The translations under genes were made by a program, and so were the position numbers. The notes under the pieces are model-generated. The model ran no database searches and was not told where the DNA came from. It saw only the letters and a program-made list of their open reading frames with translations. A stretch of 64,000 bases of DNA from Plazaster borealis (taxonomy: Eukaryota > Echinodermata > Asteroidea > Forcipulatida > Labidiasteridae): NCBI GenBank assembly GCA_021014325.1, contig CM037469.1:18995701-19059700 (forward strand), given 5' to 3'. Position 1 is the first letter of the stretch; every line of letters begins with the position of its first letter. Positions 43,011 to 55,296 of this stretch are shown one piece after another.

Positions 43011-45424
43011 ACCGCGGCCGGCACTTGAGTACAGTAGGCCTATACATTAAAATAAAAATTGATGTTACCCGGTATTGTTTGGCTCGCTGCCGGAAGGTAA
43101 ACTTTGTGAACCACCAGGATTTTCCAAGAGGCGTGGGAAGAAGTAGTTTTAATTCCTTCTTAGATTATTATAGATTATCTCGTTTTAACTAGAGATTAAT
43201 TGTAAATTCGAATGTTGAGAATTTAACTTTAATTTCCTTTTTTAGATTGCTGGAACAACATACCATTGTGTTTGCCTCGCGCGATGCTTCGCTGCAACAT
43301 TCATAATGTATTTTAGACTCTAAAAATGTGCAATAGTTTCCACAATAAGGTGGTCTTTTTAAAATTGGCTGTTAAATACTGCCTGAAGGAAAATCCGGGT
43401 TCATTTATTTGTTTGGTTGTGAACTCAATTCAAACTGGAGGTTCACGGTAACACCAAGTATAGGCACAAACTGTTGTGAGATATGTCATTCGATGGCGGA
43501 CAGGGAGCATCGTTTCTCAGAAACACACATAGGACTACTCACAAAAGAATGTAAATTCATTGTGTTAGGCCCTATATACTTCAATCAATCCTATAGCAAT
43601 TCTTCATGTAGTTGCACATTGGCCAAAGGGATCAGTACGTTGTTTCAGCGGGTTCTGAAAAGAACCAGTGGGAGTGTAACGTTCGATCGGTCCGTTATCC
43701 GATCGTCTTCATGAGAAAGCTTGGCAAATCATGGGTAGAGTGGCCTATTCCTATCTACGCACTGGTGTGTATATGATCCTGTGTGTGATCCGTATTGAAA
43801 AGTGCGGGAGAATTTTTGTTGTCAAGGGTGGGCATACAGTCTTAAAACCAGAGTGTTGGACAATATGAAAAAGTAAAATTTACATTGTCAGAGATAAATC
43901 TAACATACTATAATGTTGTAGGCCTACTCCTTTTTAATCAGATGAATTTAAATTTTACAAAGAGTTGTCACTCCGCCGCACTTTTAAGTAGGGGTCTATA
44001 CACATAAAACACGTAGTAGGTCCTACTTCAAAGGAAAAAGTTACCAGCCAAATCGAGCGTGCAACGTTTGTCGGCGCCAGTCAACGCACGCTACTGAAAT
44101 ACCGATGCGTCACCACTACAGCTTTATGATTACGCAATCTTGTAGCAGCACGTGACGGAACGGAAGCGAGCGCAATTAGTGTGTATGGCAAACAACATAC
44201 CAACTCGACCCACACTCACGGCACATTGTTAATTATTGACTGCTTTCTCACTGTTGTAAATTCCTTGAACGCAACCACCGATCTGGATGGAGTTCATGTC
44301 GTAGGAGGTCCTGTTTTCAGGGCGTCCCTGAAATCGATGCAAATCTTTTACCTCTCTGCGCGCGATGTAAACAGTCCCTAGATACAATTTTTGTGGTTTG
44401 ACTTGCCAAGCAAAGAGTCTCCTCTCCTTTGACCAAAACTTAGAATTATGTGAGGCTCCACTGGCAAGTTGCACTTGTATTGCAAAAATTTGTGGTATTT
44501 TAGGCATTTCTACAAGGTACAAAAATATGTCATACTGTCGGGGCCATAAAAAAAATTTTGCCCGCCGAAAAAGTTTCATCGAACAATTTTTCAATTCACA
44601 ATTCACGATGATAAAATCATGTGACTTAAAATTCTGCTGAGCATTCTGGGGAAAAAATACAGAGGCTTAAAGAAGCCATGTGCCTTATATCATTTTCTAA
44701 CAGTCTGGAGAATTTTTTTTTAAACCCTCATATCATTTATTATTAATAACATTAAAATTTAAACATTGGCTTGGTGATTCAAATATCACTGTTTATTGAT
44801 ATGCTTTATTATAAATGTTAAGAAACATAAAAAGATTCAAAACTTTTTAAAAAATCAGATTTGAAAGCCAAGACTTATTGACACTTTTTTTTTTTAATTT
44901 TTTTTTATTATAGTTTTTGCAAATTACCATCGTAATTTTTAAAATTAAATAAAAAATATTTTGAATAAAATGAAGACAACTGCTGGCTATAGAGTCATAC
45001 ACAACGTCTCACAGAACACTTGAAGTCACTGCAGATGTTTCTTCTGCGTATGGCTTCACCAGGGCACCATACTTTCTTGTTTGCCTCGAAAACAGGTAAA
45101 ACTCAAAACAAATGGGACGCTATTGAAGTCATCGAAGATCGGTGCGTGGTGTGAAAGTTTCAATGTCTATCAAGTTTTAATATATTTTTACATACTTCTT
45201 ATAAACAAAGGAAGGTAATTAGGGCATCAGTTGATATATGGCATCATTATTTGTTTTTTAATTTAAAGAAAAAGGCATAGTACATCGAAAACCGGACACG
45301 GGAGGATGTAGATCTGGCGGAATTATTCTTAGCGATTAGCCATGCATGGCGATGATGCATATTTAGTGTTCAGTTAGTACGAGTGTATAAGCCAGGCTGG
45401 TTCCGTTGCATTTCCGGCTCTAAA

Positions 45425-48400
45425 ATGAAATCCTTCGCTGTTTCTGTTCTGCTGCTCGTCGGAGCACTTCTACTTGGTAAATATAGTTCATATGCCCACC
45501 CTTATGTAACATAAAGTCTGTTAAATACATCTGTCATTGTCAGACCATGGAGGAAGGAATATTCCTTCCTCCATGGTCAGATGGTGTTTTACCATTGGTG
45601 TGGAGAAAATAAGGAAATGTTCATTAACAACGCAGTAGTACACTACACTACCCTAGTGATCACTAAATCAGTGATCACCACTCAACAAACCATATACCAG
45701 ATATAGGCCTGTATGTATTGGAGCTTGAATTGAAAATGGGAGTGAAACATTTGGACACGGACAGCATGTTAAAAGAAAAATGTACACCAATTGAACACAA
45801 TGTTAACAAACACTGTCGGAATGTAAATTTCTACTGGAACATTTCAAGGGGCATGGAGGCAATTGCTGCTGTAATCCCCATGAAGTATAAGGCCTACAAA
45901 TGTGTTGGGACGTGAACGAAAAAGGGACTGAACAATCAAGACACCAACAAATAAAAAAACTAGGCCTACACATACTTAGGATATTTTTCTCCACTCCTTC
46001 CGGACAGGTAAGACCCAAAATTTTCTTACTTCGGGGGGATTAAAGTGGCAGCCGCCTCCGGAATTTTACCCGAAACTCGAACTAAAATGAAAATCTATTA
46101 TGAATTTTCCTCAAACAGCCTGCACAAAAGAATGACCATAATAAGTAAACAGGCAGTAAAAATTAGAAGCACAGTACAAAGTATTGCATAGCCTGGCATT
46201 TTCCTCTTTTTTTTTGACAAATTGTAGTGTATGCCTATAGTACTCTCTGACCTTTGAACTCTCCAACCAAAAGAAAAGTGGTTGAACACGTGACTTATAA
46301 AGGGAATAGGAGTTGTTATTGTTGTTGTTGTTTTTTTTTGGGGGGGGGAACAGAGGAACTAATCAACTCAGTCGTTATGTTTCAGTCACAAAAATCGGTT
46401 TATGTTTTTTGTTTAACCGATGCAGAGCACCTTTATTCAGGCCTGAAGTTACATGGAGGCCACAGAGGCCATCCATGCCTGTGTTGTCGCTGGTCTTGGC
46501 CTTGGTGCCCCTTCAGAAGTTTCCCATAGACTTTCCAATGGAAGTGCCCTTTTGCAAAACGGAAATGTCTGTGCCCTACTTGTATTATTTATAAGCTTAT
46601 TTCGATTGGAGCAGTCTGGATTTTTGAGCATAAATCTCCTTCAAGGATTGGAGCTGGTTGGAACTATAATCAGCAAGCTTTCAGATTGAAACATGTCTCA
46701 ATGTATTTATCCTGTCTACCAGGGAATGCTCTTTGCTGTCTTCATTTCATAGACAAGGTGACATGGTCTATTTAAACATGTGATTAAGTGATAGTGTTGC
46801 AGTCCTTTTATACTCCTTTCTTGTAATAAAACCCTAATGGACGAGGTCCTTAAAGGGATTGTATACGTTTGGTAATTGGAACCCACTGTTTGTTTCAATC
46901 TTATATAGTTCTAGATATATACCATAAAACTAACCTGTGAAAATTTAATTTCAAAAGGTGGTAGTGTTTTTGAGATATTGCCCAAAATCTGGAGCGGTTA
47001 TGTCCACGCAGGAAGAATAATCTGCAATTGGAATACACAATCTGAGAAACGTTACTGTCAGTAACGCTTCTGATCCGTCTGAATCCCTTTTGGCCAAGCT
47101 GCATAAGACCCCAATACTTCTCTTTCAAATCGGCGTGATGACCCCTAAATCCTCCCACAGTAGAAACCTACTATGGCCCATTCCTTCTGGATCTTCCTCC
47201 ACTGCAATGTCCTTAAAATCCCAGTCCTTTTGAATCCTTCACTTTGGCAAAGAGGATACAGAAGGATTTGGGCTAGTAAGGGTTTTAAGGGTAAGGGAGT
47301 TTGTCCATATTGAAAGGTATCTGTGTGATGGTTCAATTTAAATTTCTATTGGAACATTCACCAAAGCATTGACCTGGGGCATGGAGTCAATTGCCTCTAT
47401 AAAGTATCAGTGTCAAATTTCATAGAGCTGCTTACGGAAAAAAAGTAGCTAAGCATAACAAAATAATGCTTACCAGGGTAAGTTTACCAGCAAAAATACC
47501 ATGTCACATCTTGTTTAGCAGAAACAGGTTACCAGCCAACATTCCATACAGTTTACACGGTTGCCTCTGGTGCTGCACTCAGTTTTTGCAATGAAATTTG
47601 CTAAGCAGCACTTTCTGCCTTGCAGCTTTATGAAATTTGACCCTGCTCGTTTTTGCTAAGCAGAAATTTTGTGCTGCTTAAGTTGCTCTATGAAATTGGG
47701 CCTAGGCATTGGGTTGTTGTAGTCAATTCTTGTGTCCAGACACGACCCCTACAACACACCATTAGTTGGAAATTCAAACCATGTTCAGACATGGTACATG
47801 TACTTAGATTCTCATTCTCATGAAAAGTTCAGAGCGTGATACTATCATTTTTCTACTTCACCCTGTGTTTTATTTGATTCAGATTCAGATTCAGATTCAG
47901 ATAATTTTATTGGTCCATATTAAGGGAATTCAGTTTTTCGGCGTTGCATAGAGCACATGAACAATCTACAATAGAAAATAATATACACAGATAGATAATA
48001 CACAGTAGCACATTTACAAAGACGTAGTCATATGGAAACACGGATAAATATCGATTTTACATAGTAGAATAATAAAGAAAATAAATGGACTTACAACAAT
48101 TGAAAATGAACAATTGCGCAGAATAAAACGGTATATAAATAAACTAGGAATAACATATTATAGAATAGGGTATTATTTATTTACTTTGCTCGTGATAGTG
48201 GAACATTTGGTTGAAAGGAAAACGGTACAATGCAATTGATGAATAGCGAAGTGATAGGATACAGGCCAATTCAATTTGACTGGAGTTGTTCATTGTATTT
48301 ACGAATGGAAAGCGGGACAAAGGAATTAAGGAATCGTGAAGTTCGAGCCTTCATTGATCTGTACCGCTTTCCCGATCGCTTTAGGGTATAGCAAGGATAA

Positions 48401-51400
48401 AGGGGGTGATTACCATTTTGTGATAACTGTTTCAGAATTGTATGAACGCATTCCTGTTTCAATCTGTCACTTCGCCATTCATCTTGCCAGCATGATTGGC
48501 TACTCTCTGCAATTTCTTAAAATACTCCTGTCTGCACCCACCATACCAAACCACACAACTAAAAAGCATTACACTTTCTATTACTGAGTTATTTGAGTTA
48601 TAATTGTAAATTTTCTTTATCCTGACGACAGGTTACTGTTCAGGGGCCATCAATGGCACTGATACAACTCCAGCAACTCCAATGACCACAGGCATTGTTC
48701 TAACAACAGTAATGAACAACACTGGATCTCATAATGACACAAAACCCACAGCAAACGGGACAACTACTGAAACACCAACTGATCATCCAAACATTACAGA
48801 AAAGGCGGTTACGACAACAGAGGGCAGCAATACAACTACCATGTCTTCCGGCAATGCAACAACAAACATGTCATCCATGCCTACTCAACCTACCACACCT
48901 CGTCCACAGACCACACCCGCTGCGCAGACCACACCCACTGTGCCGACCACGCCCAAACCTGAGATGTCTTGGAAGGTGATGAACGGTAACGAGACCTGTC
49001 AGTTGATGCGGTTCGCATTGACCATCAAATACTACAACACAAAAGGCATGGTAAGTTAATACTCTTAACTTAATAATGGCCAATTGGTGCCTATCACTCA
49101 GTCATCAGGAAATCTCTCAATCGCATGTTCATGTACATGTTTATCATATCCCCTAACATCTGCAATGCATGGCCAGGGGTGGATCCAGAAAGTAATTTGC
49201 TGAGGGGTCTGAGAGTCGTTTTCAGCAGTGCTGCCAGCCACTAAACCTGTGTGTCAACAATTGCTTAGATATTGGACCAATAGGCATGGGAGTGGCAGGC
49301 CTGGAATTTCACTTTTTTTCTAGCAATGCATAGGTCATGGGTTCGAATCCCACCTGAGTGATTTGCCTGTGGTTTTTGTGTGCAGAACTCGGGAAATATT
49401 GAGTATACCTTGCTTAATACACATTGGTGTAAGGGTAAAATATAAATTATATTCTTCATCCCCGATGCAAAACTAACATCTATTAAGACGGTTTTCATTA
49501 TGCAAAGGGCACTTCCATTGGAAAATCTTAAAGAAACAGACGCCATTGCCTCTGTGGCCTCTGTGTAATTCCAGGCCTGGAATGGAGGAAACATACAGTA
49601 GTACCCCCTGGATCAGCCACTGCACATACATGTATCTACAGAGATTACACTATTAGTGTTAAACACTTCGACTTGAGCTAATAGCAATAACAAAGGAAAG
49701 TTAAGCGTCCCTCACTCTCTTTCACCAGGCTAAGTCTTCAATGTTGTAAGTTTACTTACTTTCCCCCAAAAACGTGTTGTTTTTTGTCTAAATTGGTAAA
49801 AAGAAAACTGCTTCTTTTCATTCTCCAGCTAACTGATGTGAACGTGTCAGTCCCATTTGAGGAGCCACTTTCAAATGTAACCGGTGACTGCTCCTCTCAG
49901 GAAAAGAGAACATTTGCCATTAACTTCTACCCAGATAGCAATAGGAGTTGTGACCCCTGGGCCATGCGATTTGTATTCAAAACTGTCAACTCGAATGCAT
50001 TTCATTTGACCTCTCTGTCATTTGAGTTGAAATACGACGACCGTTTTGATACTATTGAAGAAGGTAAGTTAGAATCTTTAAAATTGTCAACTTTAACACA
50101 TTTCATTTGACCTCTCTGTCATTTGAGTTAAAATACGATGACTGTTTTGATACTACTGAAGAAGGTGAGTTGGAATCAAGCAACAATAGACCCATTGCAT
50201 ATGAAGACACACTCTCAAAATGGAGGCAGATCATTGGACGATAGCTGTTCTTTGTGCGTAAAAACGTGCGCATGACCTCAGCGTACCTGTAGCGTTTCAC
50301 GTTATGCAAGGGGGATCTATTGATTTCTATAGACCCCTTACACAACGCGGAACGTGCCTCCGAACAATGCGCGTCATTTTGGGTGTCAACTCACTTTTGT
50401 GCATGTTTGTATACGATTTTGACACCCAGGATAGGTACATGTGAGTACGCTGCGTGTTGAGCAAGGGGTCTATAGCAGAATCTGAAATGCTAGGTGGCAT
50501 CAGACATAATAGTAATAAAAACTAGACATTCAGTTTTTGTCATGTGACAAAAACAAGGTGTTCGTGGGGAGTGATTGAATGAATATACATTCTACCTTAT
50601 CAATCCAATGCCTGGTCCAGGAGTTATGAATTTTTCAAAAAAATTAACCTCAACTTCTGGTTTGGACCGGAAGTCAAGGTCAAATAGGGGTCACATTTTG
50701 TGTAGCGCGTTTAGTTTATGAAGATGATTTAGATGATGTATGGATTGTAAACCTCCAACAATATGTTGAAACATTAACTTTCACTTTCCGGTTTGAACCG
50801 GAAGTCAAGGTCAAATGAGGTCACAGTGTGTAGCGTTTCTTAAATCTTTGGAGCCCTTTGTGATGATGTATAGATGATAAAAATCCAATGTGTGGCTCAG
50901 GAGTTCTGATTTTTTCAAATATTAAATTTCATCTTCCGGTTTGAACAGGAAGTAAAGGTCAATTGGGGTCACATTCTGTATTATATCGTTTGTGAAGTTG
51001 TTACACACTTGTCCAATGATGTATAGATTGTAAAAATCCATTGTGCGGTTCAGGAATTATGAATTTTGAAACATTAAATTTCAACTTCCGCTTTGAACCG
51101 GAAGTCAGGGTCAAACGGGGTCACAATAAGTGTAGTGTATGTTAGGTTTTATAAAGACCTTTCGGATGATGTATAGATTGTAAAAATCCATTGTGTGGTT
51201 CAGGAATTATGAATTTTGAAACATTAAATTTCAACTTCCGCTTTGAACCGGAAGTCAGGGTCAAATGGGGTCACAATAAGTGTAGCGTATGTTAGGTTTT
51301 ATAAAGACCTTTCAGATGATGTATACATATTGTAGATTGTAAAAATCCAATGTGTGGTTCAGGAGTTACGAATTTTTCAAGTATTACATGGATTATCTTT

Positions 51401-54400
51401 ATGCCGGGGTGCGCAATATAACATGCAGCGATGTTAAATGTATTCCTACATGTAGTTGATGTAAACTGAACTACACGTTCAATGTACATGTATCTATACA
51501 CGTGCTATTACACTATCTCGCGTTATCAAAGTGGGTCAACACAAACGTGCGCTTTAATGCCGGTGGTTATAAGACAAGATGTAAATGTCAAAATGTTGTT
51601 GTTTCTGTGCAAAAGTTTGAGCAGGCTCAACGTTCTACAACCTGATGCAAAAATTATGCTGAAATGATAAGTAGTTTTTGAGATACGAATTTTATGAAAT
51701 TTTAAATTTCCGGGTTGAACCGGAAGTCAAGGTCAAATGGGGTCATACTTTTTGTAGCATTTGTTGAACTCTTAACGACCTATCCGATGATGTATAGATT
51801 GTAAAAATCCAATATGTGGTTCAAGAGTTATGATTTGTTTACAAATATTAAACTTTTATTCCTTGTAATTCAATACCTGATGACGTCATCATGACATCAT
51901 CAAGTTTGTGTCGCTTGATATTTAGGTTCAAATCTCTGATGAGTTTCAATGTAAAACTCAATTTCAATCTTGAGTTATGCTGCAAATAAGCCCCAAAATG
52001 ATGTTTTTCAAGAAAAAACCCCAAAGGCAAACTTTGACCTAGGGGCATGACCGGGAAGGAAAGGTCATACGATTTTGACGTTAACTTTTGAAATGTTGCC
52101 CCGGTCTTGATCTATCACATGCCCAACTATGAACATCATAGCTTTCATATTCAATGAGATACAGCAAATACCAAATGGTCATTTTTCAACTTTAAAAACA
52201 TTGTAATTCGACACCTGATGACGTCATCATGACGTCATCAACTTTGTGCCCTCCTCATATTGAGGTTCAATTGTCTGATGAGTTTCAATGTTTAATTCAG
52301 TTTCAATCTTAAGTTATGCTGTAGAGAAGAGTTCCAGGGAAGAAGAAGAAGATGGAGAAGAAAAAAAAAACAGAACAAAAACAAAGAGGTGTTCGTGCTC
52401 ATATTGCACGAACACCTAATAATAACTAGACATTCAGTTTTTTGACATCACTTAAACTAGGTGTTCTGGTTTTGTGAATAGCAGGTAATTATTAAAAGTT
52501 CAATAAAATAAAATACGTAAATATGGACATGAAAACCACAGCTTTATAACATATATTTTATTTGCACTTCCGGTTTGGACATGAAGTGAGGTCAAACCAG
52601 GTCACAAACAAATAAAAAGAACTTTCACACATCAAACTCACAGCAATGTAATGAATAAATATCAACATAACAAACTTTATGTCTGGATAAGAAATAAGCT
52701 ATGACATCACGATAACCTATGATGTCATCAGTTTCCTAATAAGGTTCTATCAAAGTTTCTTATTTCCAAAAATTCAAATCTTTAGAACTAATTATTATTC
52801 ATTATAACTTTATGCTTAGTTTAAACCCTTTTAAACTTGCAACAAGTTTCCAGTAAAAAATTATATTTTAAAACTTGTCACGGAGAGGGCACTGTTGAAA
52901 ATAATGACGTATTTACTCTTAATCTAAATTGGGAGTCCTAGGGGTCAAACAGCTCTATTTCATACAGAAAAACCCTGTCCAAATTCCAGATCATACTAGT
53001 TAAAGACATCTAAAAAGGCCTGGGAAAATTTTTTTCACTACAACTTCCGGTTTTGACCGGAAGACAAGGTCAATTTTGTCATCTCTTTGCAATTTTAGTG
53101 AAGTAGGTAAATAATCCCTTTCGTAAGATGTATAGATGTCAAAATAGCTAATGTAGTTCAGGAGATATGGTTTTTACAAATATTAAAGATTGAATTAATG
53201 TAAATTGACACCCAATGACGTCATGATGACGTCACTATAGAGATGTCATTTGCTATTGCAGATCTACCTGTGATGTGAAGTTTGAAGTTTATAGAAGTTT
53301 GAAAAGTGAACATGTCTTTGTTAGCAGACAACAAATGCTAACATTTGGGGTCAAACAAAATTGTTAAGATTTTTAAAGCAATCTACATGTATAAACCTTT
53401 GGAATGATAAAATAAGCTTGAAGAATGGTATGGAACACAGATTTTGCAGAATTGTTCACATATTACAATGGGGTGGGAGGGGGGGGGGGTTGCAGGAGCT
53501 TTGTAACCACAACCGTATTGTGTTAATTCTCACGGTTATTGTGTATTACCTCGCAGGGGAAAAACGCATTCATTTAATGTGGCACAAATATCTGTTAAAT
53601 GAATAATTATCTTCTAAGAAGTCAACATTTGTTTATGTCACTCAACCAAACTTTCCTAACCACATCTTTTTGTGTTATTTGACAGGACAATTTGTGTACA
53701 GCTATAGCTCAACTGAGGGTCCACTTGGCGGGGTAGGTGCACCAATTCCCAAATCATTCTCCTGTCCAAGACAGCCCATCTCTTCAGCTGACGAAAAAGA
53801 TGGGCTGAGCATTGTATTTGAAGATGTCGAACTGCAGCCTTTTGCAGAAAAGGCTCAGGAGCAATTTGGAGAGAGTAAGTTAACAATTGTCATTTGTGTC
53901 ACATTTTGCTTAGAAACCAAAGTAACTTGGAGACATACAACTTCTCCATGCGTCTGCGGATTTCTGTTTTGTTCTTTTTTTGGTTTTAATCTGTTATTCC
54001 TTAAAATTCTGCACTTTAAAAAAATGCCGTTCCCCCAATATCCGCAAATTTAAAAAAGTCTGGCTTGGTGGTTGTGTACATGTGTTAAAGACAAGAAACA
54101 CAATGAAGGGTACTGCTTTGCATCCATCACGTCAGCAGTTTTTCCAATGGTTGTAATTTTTGTTCAGGTACCTGAAACCACCCAAAAGTGTTTCAACATG
54201 TGAATGGACAAGCAGGGATAAAATGAAAATAATTTGAGCTGATTCATTGTTTTTTTGTAATATAAATTTCGTTAAAATCACCCTCTAATTCTTATCAATA
54301 ATGAACAGAAAAAAAAGTTTACATGTTGAAACACTTTTGGATGGTTTCAGGCACCATAGCCATAGCAAAAACTGTTGAAGTGACGGTAGATACATTAAAT

Positions 54401-55296
54401 GTTACACTTTATTGTGTTTCCAGACACATTGTACAGCATTTTACAGCATACAGTCTATAACAAACCATCGCCAGATAACGCATAGTGCTTTCGTAGAGTC
54501 TGGCTTCACAGTTTTTGTAATGCAGTGTCATGTGGATACTGTACAAAATTCATCCACATGTTCACGCTGTATAAAACATCGCAGCAAAATTGTTATATAA
54601 TGCCCCATGGCCTATGACGTCTCAAGCTCAAAAAGCTCACTAATGTCAAAAAAGACCTTTCATTGGCTATGAGTTGTGTGTGGCACGTATACACACATTA
54701 GCATTCCCATTGTTTGACCTGAGCATTGTACACCAATGGCTTTTGTATTCAATTGAAGGAATTTATCCACAGTAAGCCAATCAAATTATTGAAATGTGCT
54801 AGTTCTTTTAAAAGCCTACACATCCCAATTTTTATACCATATTATTAAGTCATTCCTCACTCTAAAAAAATTCCTCTATCTATCATATGGTAACTGAACA
54901 TCTGAACTGTTGTACTCTGATTATGCCAGTATGTCTGATCTCATGTAAAGCATGATCAGTTTATTAGTGCAGTCCTCAGTTCTACAAAATCGAACAAGAC
55001 ATGCAGTTTGATTTTGATGGGATAGGGTGGTTATAGGTAAGATGCTACAATCTTACTTTACTTTAATATCTAACAATTATTTTACTTGTATCCCTCCCTG
55101 CCTAGGTGTTTCATGTCCGTATAAGCCAGAAATTCCCAATACAATGCCTGAGCAGAGTAACAGTTGGATGGTTGCTACCATTATAGTTTCTATCATCTTC
55201 AGTGTATTCTTCCTGGGAACGGTTGGATTCTGTTACTATGTCAAAAAGCACAAGGCCAAGCCCAGTGACACGTATGACCTCGTGGAGACCTACTGA
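45425..55296 (+). CDS. LAMP/CD68-like lysosomal membrane glycoprotein 2 (complete)
   Basis: Five exons: 45425-45476 (MKSFAVSVLLLVGALLL, signal peptide), 48632-49050 (Thr/Pro/Asn mucin stalk with about ten N-x-S/T sites, then MSWKVMNGNETCQLMRF), 49829-50063, 53686-53874 and 55106-55296; phases 1, 0, 1, 1, identical to the first gene; 361 residues. The LAMP domain includes FELKYDDRFD, SFSCPRQP and VELQPFAEKAQEQFGE, and the cysteines ETCQ, GDCSS, RSCDP, SFSCP and VSCPY. A transmembrane helix is followed by KKHKAKPSDTYDLVETY, longer than in gene 1, with YDLV fitting YXXphi. Extra cysteines beyond the basic four (GYCSG near the mature N-terminus, RSCDP) are unusual. Intron 3 starts with a 101-bp duplicate of the end of exon 3 and its splice site. 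Confidence 0.92.
45543..45578. repeat. Perfect 36-bp palindrome
   Basis: GACCATGGAGGAAGGAAT followed directly by its exact reverse complement, 66 bp after the signal-peptide exon of the second LAMP-like gene. Related sequences are at 30299 and 61620. Confidence 0.9.
46437..46560. mobile_element. MITE copy, CCTGGAATT family
   Basis: CAGGCCTGAAGTTACATGGA at the left, GGCCTTGGTGCCCCTTCAGA and CATAGACTTTCCAATGGAAG inside; same family as 12374-12522 and 49295-49580. Confidence 0.55.
46856..47080 (-). mobile_element. TTAA-type MITE copy (family A)
   Basis: Starts TTAAAGGGATTGTATACG and TTTGGTAATTGG, followed by AACTAACCTGTGAAAATTTA and GAAGAATAATCTGCAATTGG. Inverted relative to 21770-21957. Confidence 0.7.
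47876..48600 (-). mobile_element. 3' end of a non-LTR retrotransposon with TTCAGA repeat tail
   Basis: On the minus strand the reverse transcriptase C-terminal region is recognisable in frameshifted pieces: SIIESVMLFSCVVWYGG, KKLQRVANHAGK, then ARTSRFLNSFVPLSIRKYN, which match the CR1/RTE-like pattern FIESxLxFxxxxWYG...LQRVVNxAxK...RTxRFxNSFIP. The 3' end is an (ATCTGA)n tail near 47876-47900. It inserted in intron 1 of the second LAMP-like gene, ending about 30 bp from exon 2. Confidence 0.75.
49295..49580. mobile_element. MITE of the CCTGGAATT family with inserted tRNA-like segment
   Basis: Begins AGGCCTGGAATTTCAC and ends GTGTAATTCCAGGCCTGG. Inside, GGGTTCGAATCCCACCTGAG (49338-49357) is a B-box/T-arm sequence, so a tRNA-derived piece sits within the MITE. 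Confidence 0.55.
49979..50177 (+). repeat. 101-bp tandem duplication of an exon 3' end and its splice donor
   Basis: The stretch 49979-50079 (last 85 coding bases of exon 3 plus GTAAGT and a few intron bases) is repeated at 50080-50177 with about 10 percent divergence. The second copy keeps TACTGAAGAAG|GTGAGT, a good donor, but is not in frame with the first and lacks its own acceptor. Confidence 0.9.
50510..53270 (+). repeat. Diverged repeat block with ACCGGAAGTCAAGGTCA units
   Basis: About nine degenerate units of roughly 140-170 bp, each with a form of TTTGAACCGGAAGTCAAGGT then CAAATGGGGTCAC, GATGATGTATAGATTGTAAA and AATCCAATGTGTGGTTCAGG. Cores are near 50665, 50802, 50944, 51099, 51249, 51718, 52050, 52580 and 53057. 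TGACGTCATCATGACGTCAT palindromes occur near 51880, 52210 and 53216. The block is bounded or interrupted by TAATAATAACTAGACATTCA at 50513 and 52420. A hairpin GTGTTCGTGC/GCACGAACAC (52391-52417) followed by CTAG resembles a Helitron 3' end. Confidence 0.75.

Larger units (their letters stand above)
40490..45424. other. Intergenic region between LAMP-like genes 1 and 2
   Basis: No gene is supported. It holds a foldback MITE (41843-42067), SINE and other repeat pieces (42750-43010), a (GTTT)n tract near 41676-41692, and CpG-richer sequence at about 44040-44180. A short TATAAG at 45387 lies 38 bp before the next start codon. Confidence 0.5.

Noticed and set aside
44229..44606. 125-codon minus-strand open frame in the intergenic region
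   Set aside because: No domain, splice pattern or compositional support was seen.
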